Positions 16,169 through 26,800 of a DNA stretch of 41,769 nt are shown here, one piece after another. Each line of letters opens with the position of its first letter. Positions within the stretch are counted from its first letter, which is position 1. Below the pieces are notes generated by a model. The model saw nothing but the letters and a program-made list of their open reading frames with translations. It was not told the DNA's origin and searched no databases. Origin of the DNA: Candidatus Cloacimonadota bacterium (GTDB taxonomy: Bacteria > Cloacimonadota > Cloacimonadia > Cloacimonadales > JAQVBK01); NCBI GenBank assembly GCA_028690365.1, contig JAQVBK010000002.1, positions 1-41,769 of the forward strand, written 5' to 3'. Position numbers and translations under genes: made by a program.

Positions 16169-17333
16169 AAAGTTCGTCGTTACTATTATTTTTACATGTT
16201 CATTAACTTTATTTTTTGCAGAATTGAAAGCTGAAAAATGTATTGCAGAGTTTGAGTCTGGTGAATTGTTTCGTTCTGGAAAGGTGAATGTGCTTTCCCT
16301 TCATGGTAATTATCATCAAATGGGAAGACAGTACGGATTTCTTCTGAAAGAAGAATTACAGGATCTTTATCAGTCTGCTATTGTAGAGTATTTTCAAGAG
16401 ACTAAAAGTGTTTCTTCTGAACTTATGATTGAAATGGCTATGTCATTTTATGAGCTATATCCGCAAAGGTTCAAAGAAATTTTCCTTGGTATGGCTGAAA
16501 CCTCTGGACTAACTCTGGAAGAACATATGATGTTGAATTCTTTGGAACGTTATGGTTCTTTGTCTGGCTGTTCGGGTATTATTGCCTGGGATGATTACGC
16601 AGGAGTCAATCCACTGATTATCGGAAGAAATTATGATTGGTTCGATAAATATACAGAATTCGCTCAAACACTCACTGTGACTGTATTTAATCCTGATTCG
16701 GGAATTTCCAATGCCATAGTAACATTTGCAGGAATTATTTATCTTACTACAGGAATGAATGAAGACGGAATTTTTATGGAATTGAATAATGGATTGCCTT
16801 CAGGTGGAACATTAAGCTATCATAATCGAATTCCAGCTATTGTGAGTCTGTTTTCTTTTCTGAATGATTATAGCTCGATTGAACAGATTGATGCTGCCTT
16901 TAACACTACAAGGAACAATTTTGCCTTCATTATCAATGTTGCTGATAAAAAACAGGGTCGTTCTTACGAGTGGGCACCTTTTGAACATCGCAGACGTAAT
17001 GGAGACAATGATGGATTACTGGTTGCTACAAATCATTTTGCGGATCCCTCATGGGGAATAATTTTACAGGATACTGCCGGATTCAAAACAGAGTCGCGAA
17101 GAGAGAATTTGTTACTTTTGGGGGAAAAGAATAAAGGTAAAATTGATACAGAAGTAATGAAAATAATAATGGATACTCCATTGGAAGAGGGTGGCGCAAC
17201 TTGGCCTGACAGTGGTTCAATTAGAACAGTCTATCAAATTATTACTATTCCGGAATTACTTCAGATCTGGGTAAAAGTTCCTGGTTATCAGAATTGGACT
17301 AAAGTCGACTTAGATAAATACTTCACTGAATAG
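16152..17333 (+). CDS. C45-family Ntn hydrolase (acyl-CoA:6-APA acyltransferase-like), secreted
   Basis: This protein belongs to the Ntn-hydrolase family related to penicillin acyltransferase, which hydrolyses or forms linear amide bonds. The start is ATG 16152 with GAGGAG four bases upstream; the earlier TTG at 16140 is inside that site. A signal peptide covers about residues 1-26. The family opening LSLHGNYHQMGRQYGFLL is present. The nucleophile Cys140 begins GCSGIIAW; a cleavage before Cys140 would expose it, as in the family. GRNYDWFD, MNEDGIFMELNNG and ATNHF are the other family motifs. The length is 393 residues. Its overlap with the NlpC/P60 gene suggests the two act on related substrates. 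A muropeptide-related or bile-salt-type amide is possible, but the substrate is unknown. Confidence 0.85.
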   Translation: MRKLIKKFVVTIIFTCSLTLFFAELKAEKCIAEFESGELFRSGKVNVLSLHGNYHQMGRQYGFLLKEELQDLYQSAIVEYFQETKSVSSELMIEMAMSFYELYPQRFKEIFLGMAETSGLTLEEHMMLNSLERYGSLSGCSGIIAWDDYAGVNPLIIGRNYDWFDKYTEFAQTLTVTVFNPDSGISNAIVTFAGIIYLTTGMNEDGIFMELNNGLPSGGTLSYHNRIPAIVSLFSFLNDYSSIEQIDAAFNTTRNNFAFIINVADKKQGRSYEWAPFEHRRRNGDNDGLLVATNHFADPSWGIILQDTAGFKTESRRENLLLLGEKNKGKIDTEVMKIIMDTPLEEGGATWPDSGSIRTVYQIITIPELLQIWVKVPGYQNWTKVDLDKYFTE

Positions 17334-17347
17334 TATCAAAAAGCCGA

Positions 17348-18157
17348 ATGTTTTATAAAATTATCAAACCTTCGGGTTTTCTTGCACAATTTATTAAGCA
17401 CTACTGGGTATTGGAGATCAATTCCTCAGAGGGAGAGATATCTGAGAGAGTTATTCCTACAGGGGACATAGAGCTCATGTTCCATTATAAAAGACCTTTT
17501 GAAGTGCTTTGTGAGAAAAAATCGCACACTCAATATCGTTCCTTTATAAGTGGCATAAATAGCAAATTCTCAGATATTTCTGCGAAGGGAGATTCAGGAG
17601 TAATTGTTGTAACTTTTTATCCTCATGGGGCTTGTAATTTTTTCAGATTTCCGTTACATGAAATTGAGGATTCTTCAACTGACTTAAATGAAATTCATCC
17701 TTCATCTGTCAGGTTTATAGAAGAGAGTATTTCAACATTGACTTCGATTGATAAGAAAATTTCCCTGATTGAAGATTTCCTGAAAAAAAGCTTCAAACAA
17801 GTTTTAATTTCAAATCTCTCTCTAATCCAAAATGGAGTTGATCTGATTAATCAGAAAAAAGGAAATGTAAAAGTATCACAACTTGCATCTGAATTGTTTA
17901 CAACTGAAAGAACTCTGGAACGAAAATTTAAGGCATTTTTGGGAAAATCACCCAAACAGTATGTGAGAATTGCAAGATTCAAAAATGTATTGCACAATCT
18001 ATACAATACGGGCTTTAAATCACTCACTGATTTTAGTTACGAATACAGTTTTTGTGATCAGGCACACTTTACCAAAGATTTTAAATCTATGACCGGATAC
18101 ACGCCCGGAGAATTTTTGTTACAATATCCTGATTGTTCAGATTATTTCATTGAGTAA
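17348..18157 (+). CDS. AraC-family transcriptional regulator (DUF6597-type N-terminus)
   Basis: The C-terminal 95 residues form the double helix-turn-helix of the AraC family: VSQLASELFTTERTLERKFKAFLGKSPKQYVRIARF and then FSYEYSFCDQAHFTKDFKSMTGYTPGEFL. The N-terminal 150 residues (KPSGFLAQFIKHYWVLE, ERVIPTGDIELMFHY, FYPHGACNFF) match the small sensor-type domain often found in FCB AraC regulators. At 269 residues it is full length. It follows the C45 hydrolase by 14 bases with only a weak ribosome binding site, so it is probably cotranscribed. It is the likely regulator of the surrounding hydrolases. Confidence 0.9.
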   Translation: MFYKIIKPSGFLAQFIKHYWVLEINSSEGEISERVIPTGDIELMFHYKRPFEVLCEKKSHTQYRSFISGINSKFSDISAKGDSGVIVVTFYPHGACNFFRFPLHEIEDSSTDLNEIHPSSVRFIEESISTLTSIDKKISLIEDFLKKSFKQVLISNLSLIQNGVDLINQKKGNVKVSQLASELFTTERTLERKFKAFLGKSPKQYVRIARFKNVLHNLYNTGFKSLTDFSYEYSFCDQAHFTKDFKSMTGYTPGEFLLQYPDCSDYFIE

Positions 18158-18238
18158 AAATGATTATTTTGTCGGATTTTTACAATTTCTAAACAAAAAA
18201 AAAGATATTCTATCCAAATCAAATTTCAGGAGAAGAAT

Positions 18239-19450
18239 ATGAAAAAAATTACAGAAAAAGCAGATTTCTACTTGAAAAAAATGTGTGTGGACATTACAGA
18301 ACGTTGTGTTGGAAGCGAAGGAAACAGGGAAGCAACTTCTTTCTTTGCTGAGAAGTTAAAAGAATTTGGCTGGGAAACTGAAACAGACAGGTTTGAAGCA
18401 ATTGATTGGGTTGAAGAAGGAGCTTCTCTAGAATATGAAAGGATATTTTTTAAAGTATTGCCAAGTCCTTATTCTTTGGGATGTAACGTGACAGCTGAGG
18501 CAATAGGAGTGAGCACCGTTAAAGAGTTAGAACTGATTTCTGCGAAAGGGAAAATCATCTTTTTACATGATGAGATAGCCAAAGAACAAATAATGCCGAA
18601 AAATTTCGTTTTTTACAATCCTGAGGAACATCAGAAAATTGTTTCTCTTTTAGAAAACAGCGGGGCACTCGCTTTGGTTTGTGCGACCGGAAGAAATCCT
18701 TCTCTAGCTGGGGGTGTTTATCCATTTCCACTATTTGAAGACGGAGATTTTGATATTCCTTCTGTTTATATGACTGAAGAAGAAGGTGAAAAATTTAACA
18801 ATTTTATAGGTAGAGAAGTTAGTCTTTTATCACGTTCACAAAGGATTAATTCTTATGGCTTCAATGTTATTGGTCGACGGGGAAAATCAAACAATGGTAA
18901 AATTGTGATTACAGCCCACATAGATGCTAAAAAGGGAACACCCGGTGCAATTGATAATGCTACCGGAGTAGTTTTTTTGTTGCTGTTGGCAGAAATGTTA
19001 AAAGATTATACAGATCAGCCTCAAATTGAATTGGTGGCTTTTAACGGAGAAGACTATTATGCAGTTTCGGGTCAAATGAGTTACATAGCCCGTTTTAGTG
19101 AGAGTTTCTCTGACATTATCTTCAATATCAATATCGATGGACTTGGGTTGAAAGAAGGGAAAACGGCTTTTTCTTTCTTTAATCTGCCGGATCACATTCT
19201 TGCAACCATTAAATCTTCTTTGGAGAATAAACCGGATTTTGTGGAAGGTATTCAATGGTTTCAGGGAGACCACAGTATTTTTTTACAATATGGCAGACCG
19301 GCAGTAGCTATATCCTCTGAAAAATTTATCAACAATATGGATTCACAGGACATTACACATACAGCAAAAGATAAACCTGAAATAGTGGATGTCAAAAAGG
19401 TAGTGGAGAGTGCTAAATTGATTGCAGAAGCAATAAGAGAGATAAGATAA
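18239..19450 (+). CDS. M28-family zinc peptidase (aminopeptidase type), probably cytoplasmic
   Basis: M28 enzymes use two zinc ions to remove N-terminal amino acids or split dipeptides. The metal and catalytic residues visible are His227 in ITAHIDAKKGT, Asp239 in GAIDNATGV, Glu271 in NGEDYY with Asp272, Asp300 in NINIDGLG, and His374 in DITHTAKD. The middle part, about residues 80-190, may hold an inserted PA-like domain. No signal peptide is seen (MKKITEKADFYLKKMCVDIT), so it is probably cytoplasmic and acts on imported peptides. AGGAG lies six bases before the ATG. It is the last gene of the plus-strand cluster and has a terminator directly after it. Confidence 0.88.
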   Translation: MKKITEKADFYLKKMCVDITERCVGSEGNREATSFFAEKLKEFGWETETDRFEAIDWVEEGASLEYERIFFKVLPSPYSLGCNVTAEAIGVSTVKELELISAKGKIIFLHDEIAKEQIMPKNFVFYNPEEHQKIVSLLENSGALALVCATGRNPSLAGGVYPFPLFEDGDFDIPSVYMTEEEGEKFNNFIGREVSLLSRSQRINSYGFNVIGRRGKSNNGKIVITAHIDAKKGTPGAIDNATGVVFLLLLAEMLKDYTDQPQIELVAFNGEDYYAVSGQMSYIARFSESFSDIIFNINIDGLGLKEGKTAFSFFNLPDHILATIKSSLENKPDFVEGIQWFQGDHSIFLQYGRPAVAISSEKFINNMDSQDITHTAKDKPEIVDVKKVVESAKLIAEAIREIR

Positions 19451-19457
19451 TTATATT

Positions 19458-19487
19458 AACCCCATTCCTAGAGGATTGGGGTTTTCT
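19458..19487 (+). terminator. Intrinsic terminator after the M28 peptidase gene
   Basis: AACCCCA (19458-19464) pairs with TGGGGTT (19477-19483), with an inner TCC/GGA extension around a mismatch, and TTTTC follows. It lies 8 bases after the stop codon and closes the NlpC-C45-AraC-M28 cluster. Confidence 0.85.
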
Positions 19488-19588
19488 TTGTGTAGTTTCT
19501 TACAAATGAAATTTCTAAGCATCATTACTCTTGACAGATTTCAATAGTCGTCACTTTTAGCTAACAATTTTAATATGAAGGGGTCAAG

Positions 19589-21928
19589 ATGATGTTTTAC
19601 AAATATTTAACTATTTTAATTCTGCTCTTTTTCTTTGTTTTTTCAGAGGCAGCTAACATTAGCGGATATGTCTCCAGTAAAGAGAGCGGTGAACCTTTAG
19701 CCTATACAACCATTTATGTTAAAGGAACAAATCTTGGAGCGTATTCCAATAAAAAGGGATATTTTGTAATTAATTCTATTCCGGAAGGAGAATGTGAATT
19801 AATAGCACAATTAATTGGTTACCATACATTTCAGCAGAAGGTTACAATCAGTGATCCCAGACAGTCAGAGTTCGTAAAAATTGAACTGAAAAGGGCTTCA
19901 ATTGAATTGCAGGGTATAACCGTTGAAGATAGCAAATATTATGATGTGATTGATTTCAATGCGAAAGAAATCAGGGTAGGAAACATTCGCCAATCCACCG
20001 AAAATATTCTTGACCTACCACAAGTTGCTGATGCGGATGTTTTTCGCTCATTACAGAATCTCCCTGGAATATCTTCTATTGCCGATTTTTCGAGCGGATT
20101 GTATGTCAGAGGTGGTACTCAGGATCAAAATCTGATTCTTCTTGATGATGTTGATGTCTACAATCCTACCCATTTTGCAGGACTTTTCAGCACTTTCAAT
20201 GCAGATGCAATAGAGAATGTAGAATTACTAAAAGGTGGTTTCCCTGCAAAATTTGGTGGAAGACTTTCATCTGTTCTGGATATAACTAACAGAGAGGGTA
20301 ATAGAAAGAAATTTCATGGAATAGCCAGAACCAGTATTATTAGTTCAAATATGACACATGAAGGTCCCTGGAAAATAGGAAATCAAAGTGGATCATATAT
20401 GGGCTCTTTCAGACGCACCTATCTTGAATTGGTTAAGGATTTCTTTAATTTACCCGATTACTATTTCTATGATGGTCACATGAAAATAAATTGGGATATT
20501 TCTACCAAAGATAGAGTTACAAACAGTTTCTATTTTGGGAAGGACAGATTGTTTTTGGAGTTTGGAGATGAAATGGAAATCTGTTGGGGTAACGAAACTT
20601 TTTCTTCTCAATGGGTTCATGTTTTTAATCCTACACTTTTTTCACAGTTTATTGTAGCTGGAAGTCATTATGGCTCACTTTTTGAGATTACATCAGATGC
20701 AGATGTTGAGATGAAGAGAAAGAACGATGTGTATGATGTGTCAATGAAAGGGATGTTAAATTATAAACCAAATGAGAGTCACAAAGTTGATTTTGGATTT
20801 GAAACAAAGTACAATCAGATAAAATCCTCGTTTACATCGAAAAATGTTAATCTGGATTCTAATTCATTTCCTGATTTAACTACTCATTCAATCACTCAGG
20901 CTGTATATGCTCAGGATACCTGGGATATAAATCCATTTTGGACACTGCAGCCAGGTTTACGTGTTTCTCTGTTTCATTCAACTACTGATGACTTGAAAAA
21001 TGCTCCTGATGCAGATTATCTCAGATTTTCTCCAAGACTATCTCTGAGATATAAAGTAGGTTTGGTCAGCAGCATATATGCAAATTACGGCAGATACTAT
21101 CAGTTTCTAACCTCAGTTAATCTTGGCGTTAGTTCTCCGATAGATTTATGGTTCCCATTAGATGGTAACGTTGATCCGGGAATTTCCAACCATTATATCC
21201 TTGGTTTTAATAGTCAACTGAATAATTATTTGGCTTTTGAAGTAGAAGGTTATTACAAAGACTATAATAATCTGGTGGAATATCGAATTGAGACTGATTA
21301 TGAATGGGACAATGAAACAGGTTCTCTAAAAGATATTTATAATATGGGTAAAGGATTTTCATACGGGGGAGATGTATTACTGCGAAATAACTATAATGGA
21401 ATTGAAGGTTTTCTGGGATATTCTTTTGGTATAACTAAAAGGAAGATAGAGAATGTGAATGTTAATCCTGAGACAGACCAGAGTGAGTATTATTTCCCGA
21501 AATTTGATCGAACGCATCAAATCAACCTTGTCCAAACGGTCAATATATCAAGAGTTTTCAGCAAACTGTATTTAGGCTCTGAAATGAAGTTGGGGACAAG
21601 TTTTGCTTATTATACAGGACAACCTACCGGTAAGCCGGAGAAATATTACACTGATGGCAATAGTATACAAATTTTATACAGTTATTCTGATCGTGAGAGA
21701 CTTCCTGCCTATTCCAGATTAGATGTCAGTTTGAGAATGAAGTGGCAGATAGGACGTTTTGGATTAGAACCGTACATAGAGATAATTAATGTCCTTAACA
21801 ACAAAAATGTTTGGAGTGCTCAATATATACCCAGAATTAATTCTGAAGATAATCATATTGAATTAGAAGAAAAACATACCGGAATGTTTCCATTTCTACC
21901 ATTTATTGGTATTAATGTAGAATTTTAG
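19589..21928 (+). CDS. TonB-dependent outer-membrane receptor with carboxypeptidase-regulatory-like N-terminus
   Basis: This is an outer-membrane transporter powered by TonB. A signal peptide covers about residues 1-21. Residues 22-110 form a carboxypeptidase-regulatory-like domain (ISGYVSSKESGEPLAYTTIYVKGTNLGAYSNKKGYF), typical of FCB receptors. A plug domain follows at about 145-235 (DVFRSLQNLPGISS, GLYVRGGTQDQNLILLDDVDVYN, ENVELLKGGFPAKFGGRLSSV). The rest is a 22-strand-type beta barrel, ending in an aromatic C-terminus (GINVEF). The 779-residue length fits a receptor of this class. An AAGGGG site lies before ATG 19589. The ligand is not identifiable. A partner lipoprotein gene lies 8 bases downstream. 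Confidence 0.93.
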   Translation: MMFYKYLTILILLFFFVFSEAANISGYVSSKESGEPLAYTTIYVKGTNLGAYSNKKGYFVINSIPEGECELIAQLIGYHTFQQKVTISDPRQSEFVKIELKRASIELQGITVEDSKYYDVIDFNAKEIRVGNIRQSTENILDLPQVADADVFRSLQNLPGISSIADFSSGLYVRGGTQDQNLILLDDVDVYNPTHFAGLFSTFNADAIENVELLKGGFPAKFGGRLSSVLDITNREGNRKKFHGIARTSIISSNMTHEGPWKIGNQSGSYMGSFRRTYLELVKDFFNLPDYYFYDGHMKINWDISTKDRVTNSFYFGKDRLFLEFGDEMEICWGNETFSSQWVHVFNPTLFSQFIVAGSHYGSLFEITSDADVEMKRKNDVYDVSMKGMLNYKPNESHKVDFGFETKYNQIKSSFTSKNVNLDSNSFPDLTTHSITQAVYAQDTWDINPFWTLQPGLRVSLFHSTTDDLKNAPDADYLRFSPRLSLRYKVGLVSSIYANYGRYYQFLTSVNLGVSSPIDLWFPLDGNVDPGISNHYILGFNSQLNNYLAFEVEGYYKDYNNLVEYRIETDYEWDNETGSLKDIYNMGKGFSYGGDVLLRNNYNGIEGFLGYSFGITKRKIENVNVNPETDQSEYYFPKFDRTHQINLVQTVNISRVFSKLYLGSEMKLGTSFAYYTGQPTGKPEKYYTDGNSIQILYSYSDRERLPAYSRLDVSLRMKWQIGRFGLEPYIEIINVLNNKNVWSAQYIPRINSEDNHIELEEKHTGMFPFLPFIGINVEF

Positions 21929-21936
21929 GAGGATAA

Positions 21937-22899
21937 GTGAAATCATTAGCTACAACACTGAGTTTCGTTTTAATTTTGATATTAGCAGGATGTGATCTGG
22001 TAAGTCCGGAACGACATAAGAAGGATTTCTATTACATTATTGCCGGAGATCTTGAGGTTAATACTTCTTTGTCAAAAGACAGATGCATTTTCATTGGCAA
22101 GACAATTAACCTTAACGAAAGTTTAAACGAAATGTTTTTTTATAATGAAGAGATGAGCGTAAAACTGCAGAAAATTGATAATAATGAGAATGTAGTAGAT
22201 GAATCTACCCTTCAGTTGAATATAAATTTCACTAATTTTGATTCGCTTGGCTATTATGATCCATCGGCAATGATTATAGAACCCAAAACCAAATATAGAT
22301 TAGTAGTTATAGTACCGGACTCTAACAATAATACATTAGATACACTATGGGCTGAGACTATAACGCCTTCAATCATTGAATTTTCAGAGAATCCTGCTTT
22401 TACAAATACAGAGCCGCTTAACAATGAAGATTTCCCGATATTAGTCTATGATACGGCAAATATTGATCACCCTCTGATTATCAGAACCGAGAATGCTAAT
22501 ACCATAAATTTGAAGTACAAATATTACTGCATGGAAGAATTAGCTGATGCTTATTATATTCATGAGTATCCGTTATCAGATGACGACCAGCCTGCCGAGG
22601 AGGAAGACTACGAAGATCCGGTATATGGTTCCCCACGTAAAATAGAATGGTTTATGGAATATAAACCTGAAATTGGTAACGATGGAAGTTACTATGTTAC
22701 TGACAGAGCATATAAAAGTAGTTTTGTTTTCTGGGGTAGATACTGTATTACACTTTCATCAATAGACACCAATTATTACAAGTATCTATATTCTTATGAA
22801 GGGTATAAAAAGGGAGGAATCAGAAGTTCCGCTAACAATGCTTATGGATATTTTGGTTCATCCAGTTCAATTAAATTATACACAAAAGTAGTTGAATAA
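21937..22899 (+). CDS. Lipoprotein partner of the TonB receptor (DUF4249-like)
   Basis: The gene starts at GTG 21937, six bases behind AGGAGG, only 8 bases after the receptor stop. The 320-residue product has a lipoprotein signal with the lipobox ILAGC. The following sequence alternates beta strands, with a region around LVVIVPDSNNNTLDTLWAETITPSIIEF that matches the general pattern of DUF4249 proteins, which are encoded next to TonB receptors in Bacteroidetes. It is likely a surface lipoprotein that helps the receptor capture its ligand. The family call is from pattern and context, so it is tentative. Confidence 0.72.
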   Translation: MKSLATTLSFVLILILAGCDLVSPERHKKDFYYIIAGDLEVNTSLSKDRCIFIGKTINLNESLNEMFFYNEEMSVKLQKIDNNENVVDESTLQLNINFTNFDSLGYYDPSAMIIEPKTKYRLVVIVPDSNNNTLDTLWAETITPSIIEFSENPAFTNTEPLNNEDFPILVYDTANIDHPLIIRTENANTINLKYKYYCMEELADAYYIHEYPLSDDDQPAEEEDYEDPVYGSPRKIEWFMEYKPEIGNDGSYYVTDRAYKSSFVFWGRYCITLSSIDTNYYKYLYSYEGYKKGGIRSSANNAYGYFGSSSSIKLYTKVVE

Positions 22900-22927
22900 A
22901 AAAGGGCAGATATCTGCCCTTTTTTTT
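22898..22927. terminator. Bidirectional terminator between the two convergent lipoprotein genes
   Basis: A long perfect palindrome has GGGCAGAT / ATCTGCCC (22904-22919) flanked by six A residues and eight T residues, a strong intrinsic terminator on both strands. It overlaps the last base of the DUF4249-like stop and lies two bases short of the minus-strand gene stop. Confidence 0.93.
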
Positions 22928-22928
22928 A

Positions 22929-23717
22929 TTAGTGAAATGACTTTTTTATCTCGTCAGTTAATGTAGTTATCTGCTTAACTTTCTCAAGCGAGTAAATACT
23001 ATTTTCCCCCGAGTAGATTATCTCTTTGATTTTAGTCAGATTGGTTGTGGAGATGGTATAATAACTCATCTTTTTCAATTCAGGATTTTTTACATTTTTT
23101 AGGTTATTTATCAACTGATTAAGAATACCTTTTTCATCAATTATTGCAGTCTTTTCAGCTTTATAGTTCAGACTAAGAAGAAAGCAAGTTTTATTGAGAC
23201 CTTCAACCCATCCACCTAATTGTAGTAGAGTAAACAGGTCGTATTCCTGAGAATCATAGAGAGAGAGCTCAACTTTCGATTTATATTTATCGAGTGCATT
23301 TTCAAGTTTATCCCATTCATCTGCTTTAATCAGGCTTTGCAATTCATCTGCCAACATAAGAACATCTTCATCGATTGCAATCAACTTTGAATATTCAATC
23401 ATAGCTTGTGATATTGCAGCAAGTTTGGTTTTGTTTCTGGCTTTGGTCAGAACAACTGCATCTGCTGATAAAACACCTAAAGCAAACGCAGATTTTAATA
23501 CATCCTGTTCAACTTTATAGTTCTCAGACGATACGGCAGAGTCAAATTCAGTGGTTTCAATGTAATCAAGTTTAGAAAACAGTTTGGCAAAAGGTGGTAG
23601 CGGCGCAAAATAGAATTCGATTTTTGCAGTTGGTGTAGCTTCTGCTTTCTTTTCTTTACCACCACATCCTACTAAAAGCAAAGCTATCAGTAATAAGACG
23701 ATTATTTTTTTGATCAT
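22929..23717 (-). CDS. Hypothetical lipoprotein, helical
   Basis: I do not recognise this family with certainty. I start it at ATG 23717 because GGAGG lies five bases upstream; an in-frame start at 23747 has no such site and would place ten extra residues before the signal. The 262-residue product has the lipobox LLVGCGG. The mature protein is rich in helices (PLPPFAKLFSKLDY, LGVLSADAVV, LKNVKNPELKKM). Bacteroidetes encode lipoproteins of similar look, but I cannot name a function. It has its own promoter gap behind the terminator at 23790-23817. Confidence 0.8.
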   Translation of the reverse strand: MIKKIIVLLLIALLLVGCGGKEKKAEATPTAKIEFYFAPLPPFAKLFSKLDYIETTEFDSAVSSENYKVEQDVLKSAFALGVLSADAVVLTKARNKTKLAAISQAMIEYSKLIAIDEDVLMLADELQSLIKADEWDKLENALDKYKSKVELSLYDSQEYDLFTLLQLGGWVEGLNKTCFLLSLNYKAEKTAIIDEKGILNQLINNLKNVKNPELKKMSYYTISTTNLTKIKEIIYSGENSIYSLEKVKQITTLTDEIKKSFH

Positions 23718-23789
23718 GATTCCTCCTATATTCTCTTTTATACACAAAAAATATGATTAATCCTTTCTGTAAAGCTTTTTTTAACAATA

Positions 23790-23817
23790 AAAAATGGGCT
23801 GAATAAACAGCCCATTT
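23790..23817 (-). terminator. Intrinsic terminator after the Fn3/SUMF1 lipoprotein gene
   Basis: A 10-bp stem AAATGGGCTG / CAGCCCATTT around a six-base loop is followed on the minus strand by TTTTTT. It lies 19 bases beyond the stop of the 23,836-27,246 gene. Confidence 0.88.
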
Positions 23818-23835
23818 ATAAATTATTATCATTGA

Positions 23836-26800
23836 TTATAATTTGATTATTCTGAATCCAACGAATTTATCTGCCTTTAAACCTTGAAAATTCCAGTTCA
23901 TATAGGAACGATTTGTAGTGGTAATAACTTGTTCCGGTTGTGCCCAGGAACCGCCTCTTATTACTTTTGAAGAATTTGGGGTGCTACTGTTTGGACCGGC
24001 GGGATTAGTTTCCGGATCAGTAGAGTACTCAGCTTTATACCAATCATTACACCATTCCCACACGTTACCTGATAAGTCTGATATACCTAATGAATTATTA
24101 CCCGAAGCATAATTTCCGACAGGTGTTGTATGAGAAACGATATTATCAAAGTTTACGAGACTTTCATTGGGAGTACTATCTCCCCATGGGTAAAGTCTGT
24201 TGTCATTATATCTGGCTGTGTATTCCCATTCAGCCTCAGTAGGAAGTCTGTAACCTGAAGTACCATAAAGAGTAGCGGCGTCACTATCATTGTATAATGG
24301 TTCATAACCTTCTATCTGACCAAACCAATTCAGGAATTTTGCAGCTCCTTTAAATTTGACATGAGACATTGGTCTGTTGGTCTCATAACCTTCTTTTACT
24401 ACAAATTTCTTAAGTTCGTTACTAAACATGATAGGGCAATCTTCATCATCGGTAAGAACCAAAGTTGTGATATCTCTAGGAGTAACTATTCCTTGTACTT
24501 GTGAAGTTGGATCATATTCTAGACTAATTCTAATCATTCCTTTGCCTAAAGCCCAATTATAAATCTCGAGAAACTGCTCGATTGTAACTTCATACTTACC
24601 CATTTCAAAAGAGTTGTCTAGAGTAACCTGATGAACATTCTGTTCATCTGTTTCTCCATCCAAATTCCCCATATTGAAGCTTCCAGACTGGACAGTAATT
24701 GTCTCAATTACAGGTGCAGTAAATGATTCTACAGAGACAGGCTCGGTTTGAACAGCTGGAGAAGTTCTCTCACCAATATAAGACCGTATCTCAAATACAT
24801 AGTCGACATTTGGTTGTAGATTAAAAATGGGGCATGAATTTATTGTACGAGACGTTACAAGAATAGGATCAATTGAAGAATTTTGAACTGATATTTCATA
24901 TCCTACTATATCTGCGTTACTTAAAATAGTCCAGTTCAGATCTACTTTGAAGTAAGATATAGATGATACACTAAAACCACTGACAAGACCAGAAATCGTT
25001 GTAAAATTAGCTGATCCTTCAAATGATTTACCCTTGGTCGAGTATAACTGCCAAGTATACTGTTCATTAAAATACAACAAATTGTTATCTGGTATCTTAT
25101 AGTAGTTTGTCGTAACAATCTCATCTACTAAAACTTCATTAACACTATTCCTTACTGTTATCCAGTAATGTGTATTGTCCGAGTTTCCTGAATAACTCCA
25201 TCTAAACATAGGACCTTTTATAGTAATTCCTTCAGATCCATTTGATGGGTCAGAAATATCTACGGCATGTGTATAGGATGTATCAACAGTGGTAAAATGA
25301 TTAGCTTCTTCCCAATCAGTAGAATTACTTTTTACTTTCCAGTAATAAGTTCTGTTATATTCAAGAGTTTCTCTGAATACTCCTACTGTATCTGTAAAAG
25401 TTGCTTCCACATAATCTGTGAAGTCCTGACTCTCTGAATATCTGACAGTATAACTTGTAGCATATTCTATCGGAGTCCATTCAAAATATGGCAATATACC
25501 AATTCCTTCATCATTCTCAAGAGGATACAAAGGAGATAATGATGCAGAAGTTGTAAATGACCAGATCAATGAAAAATCTTCTGCATTGTTTGCTTTTACT
25601 CTCCAATAATATGTAGAGTTCAAATCCAAATTACTAACTGTGCATCTAATCTGCGGAGAACTCATTTCAACTAAAGTATCTACAAGAGTTTGGCTAAAAT
25701 TATCATCAGAAGATATTTGTAATTGATAATCATCAGCATCTTCAAATCTCCACCATTTGAATGTATGAGTAGATGAAACCTGATCGGAAGTATTACTGGG
25801 CGATAAAAGCGCAACGTTAGTGTTAGTGTAGAAAGTACGAATTGAGCTAGTTTCAGTAGCTATATCTGAATTTACATTCCATGAGTATCTCTGGTTTGCT
25901 TCCAAATTAGCTGTATACGTATTACTTGTAAGTTGGTCGCTATCAAAAACGAAAACCGAATCGGAATCTGTTATATATTTCCAAATTTTCAAGGTATAGA
26001 AAGAAGTGCTAGGAATATCCTGCCATTCCAATTGTACTTCTGTATTCAATTGTAGAGCATTGTTTGCTGGAGAAATTAAAACTACTTTTTTGTCTGTACT
26101 AAATTTTCCAAGATTCTTGAAATCTTTGTCATCTTTGCCATGAAAGTATTGCCAATTACAAAGGTCGCTCTTAACTCTGAAACGATAATCATTATCGGCT
26201 ACTAGCATTTGTTGTAAAGCATAAGTAGTATCACTTCCGACATACTCTTCAATAATATCTGATTCGGTAAAGGTTTCATTCGAACAAAGTTGAAAATGAT
26301 ATTCGCTGGCAATTTGATTTCCGCTTCTGAAAGAATTCCATACAAAAACAGGCTTTAAAGAACTGGAACTTCCATAAGCTGGAGAGATAATATTAACCTC
26401 AAATTCTGTATAAACTGCTATAACTGAACTCCATGCTCCGTCATTAGGTTTTATCCTTAGATAATAATTATGATTATTAAGCAAAGTATTGCCGTCTGAA
26501 TTAAACTCATACTCAGGAGCTGTTGTAGATATATTTCCAGTATATAGAACCTCATTGATAATATCTGTGAAGTCCGGATTAGAAGAAATTTGAATTAAAT
26601 AATTTGCAGTATTCTCAGAATATTTTGGGAAATCAATCACAATTGTGTAGTCTCTTATGACTTCTCCAGAGAGTGGATTTGTAAATGAGATTGAAGGTGT
26701 AAATCCTGATTTGTAGAGTAGCAATATCTCAGAGAAATCATCAGGTTCTGATATCAAAGTAGCTTCCGGAGTTGTTTCTGCTTTCAACCATAATTTGCCT

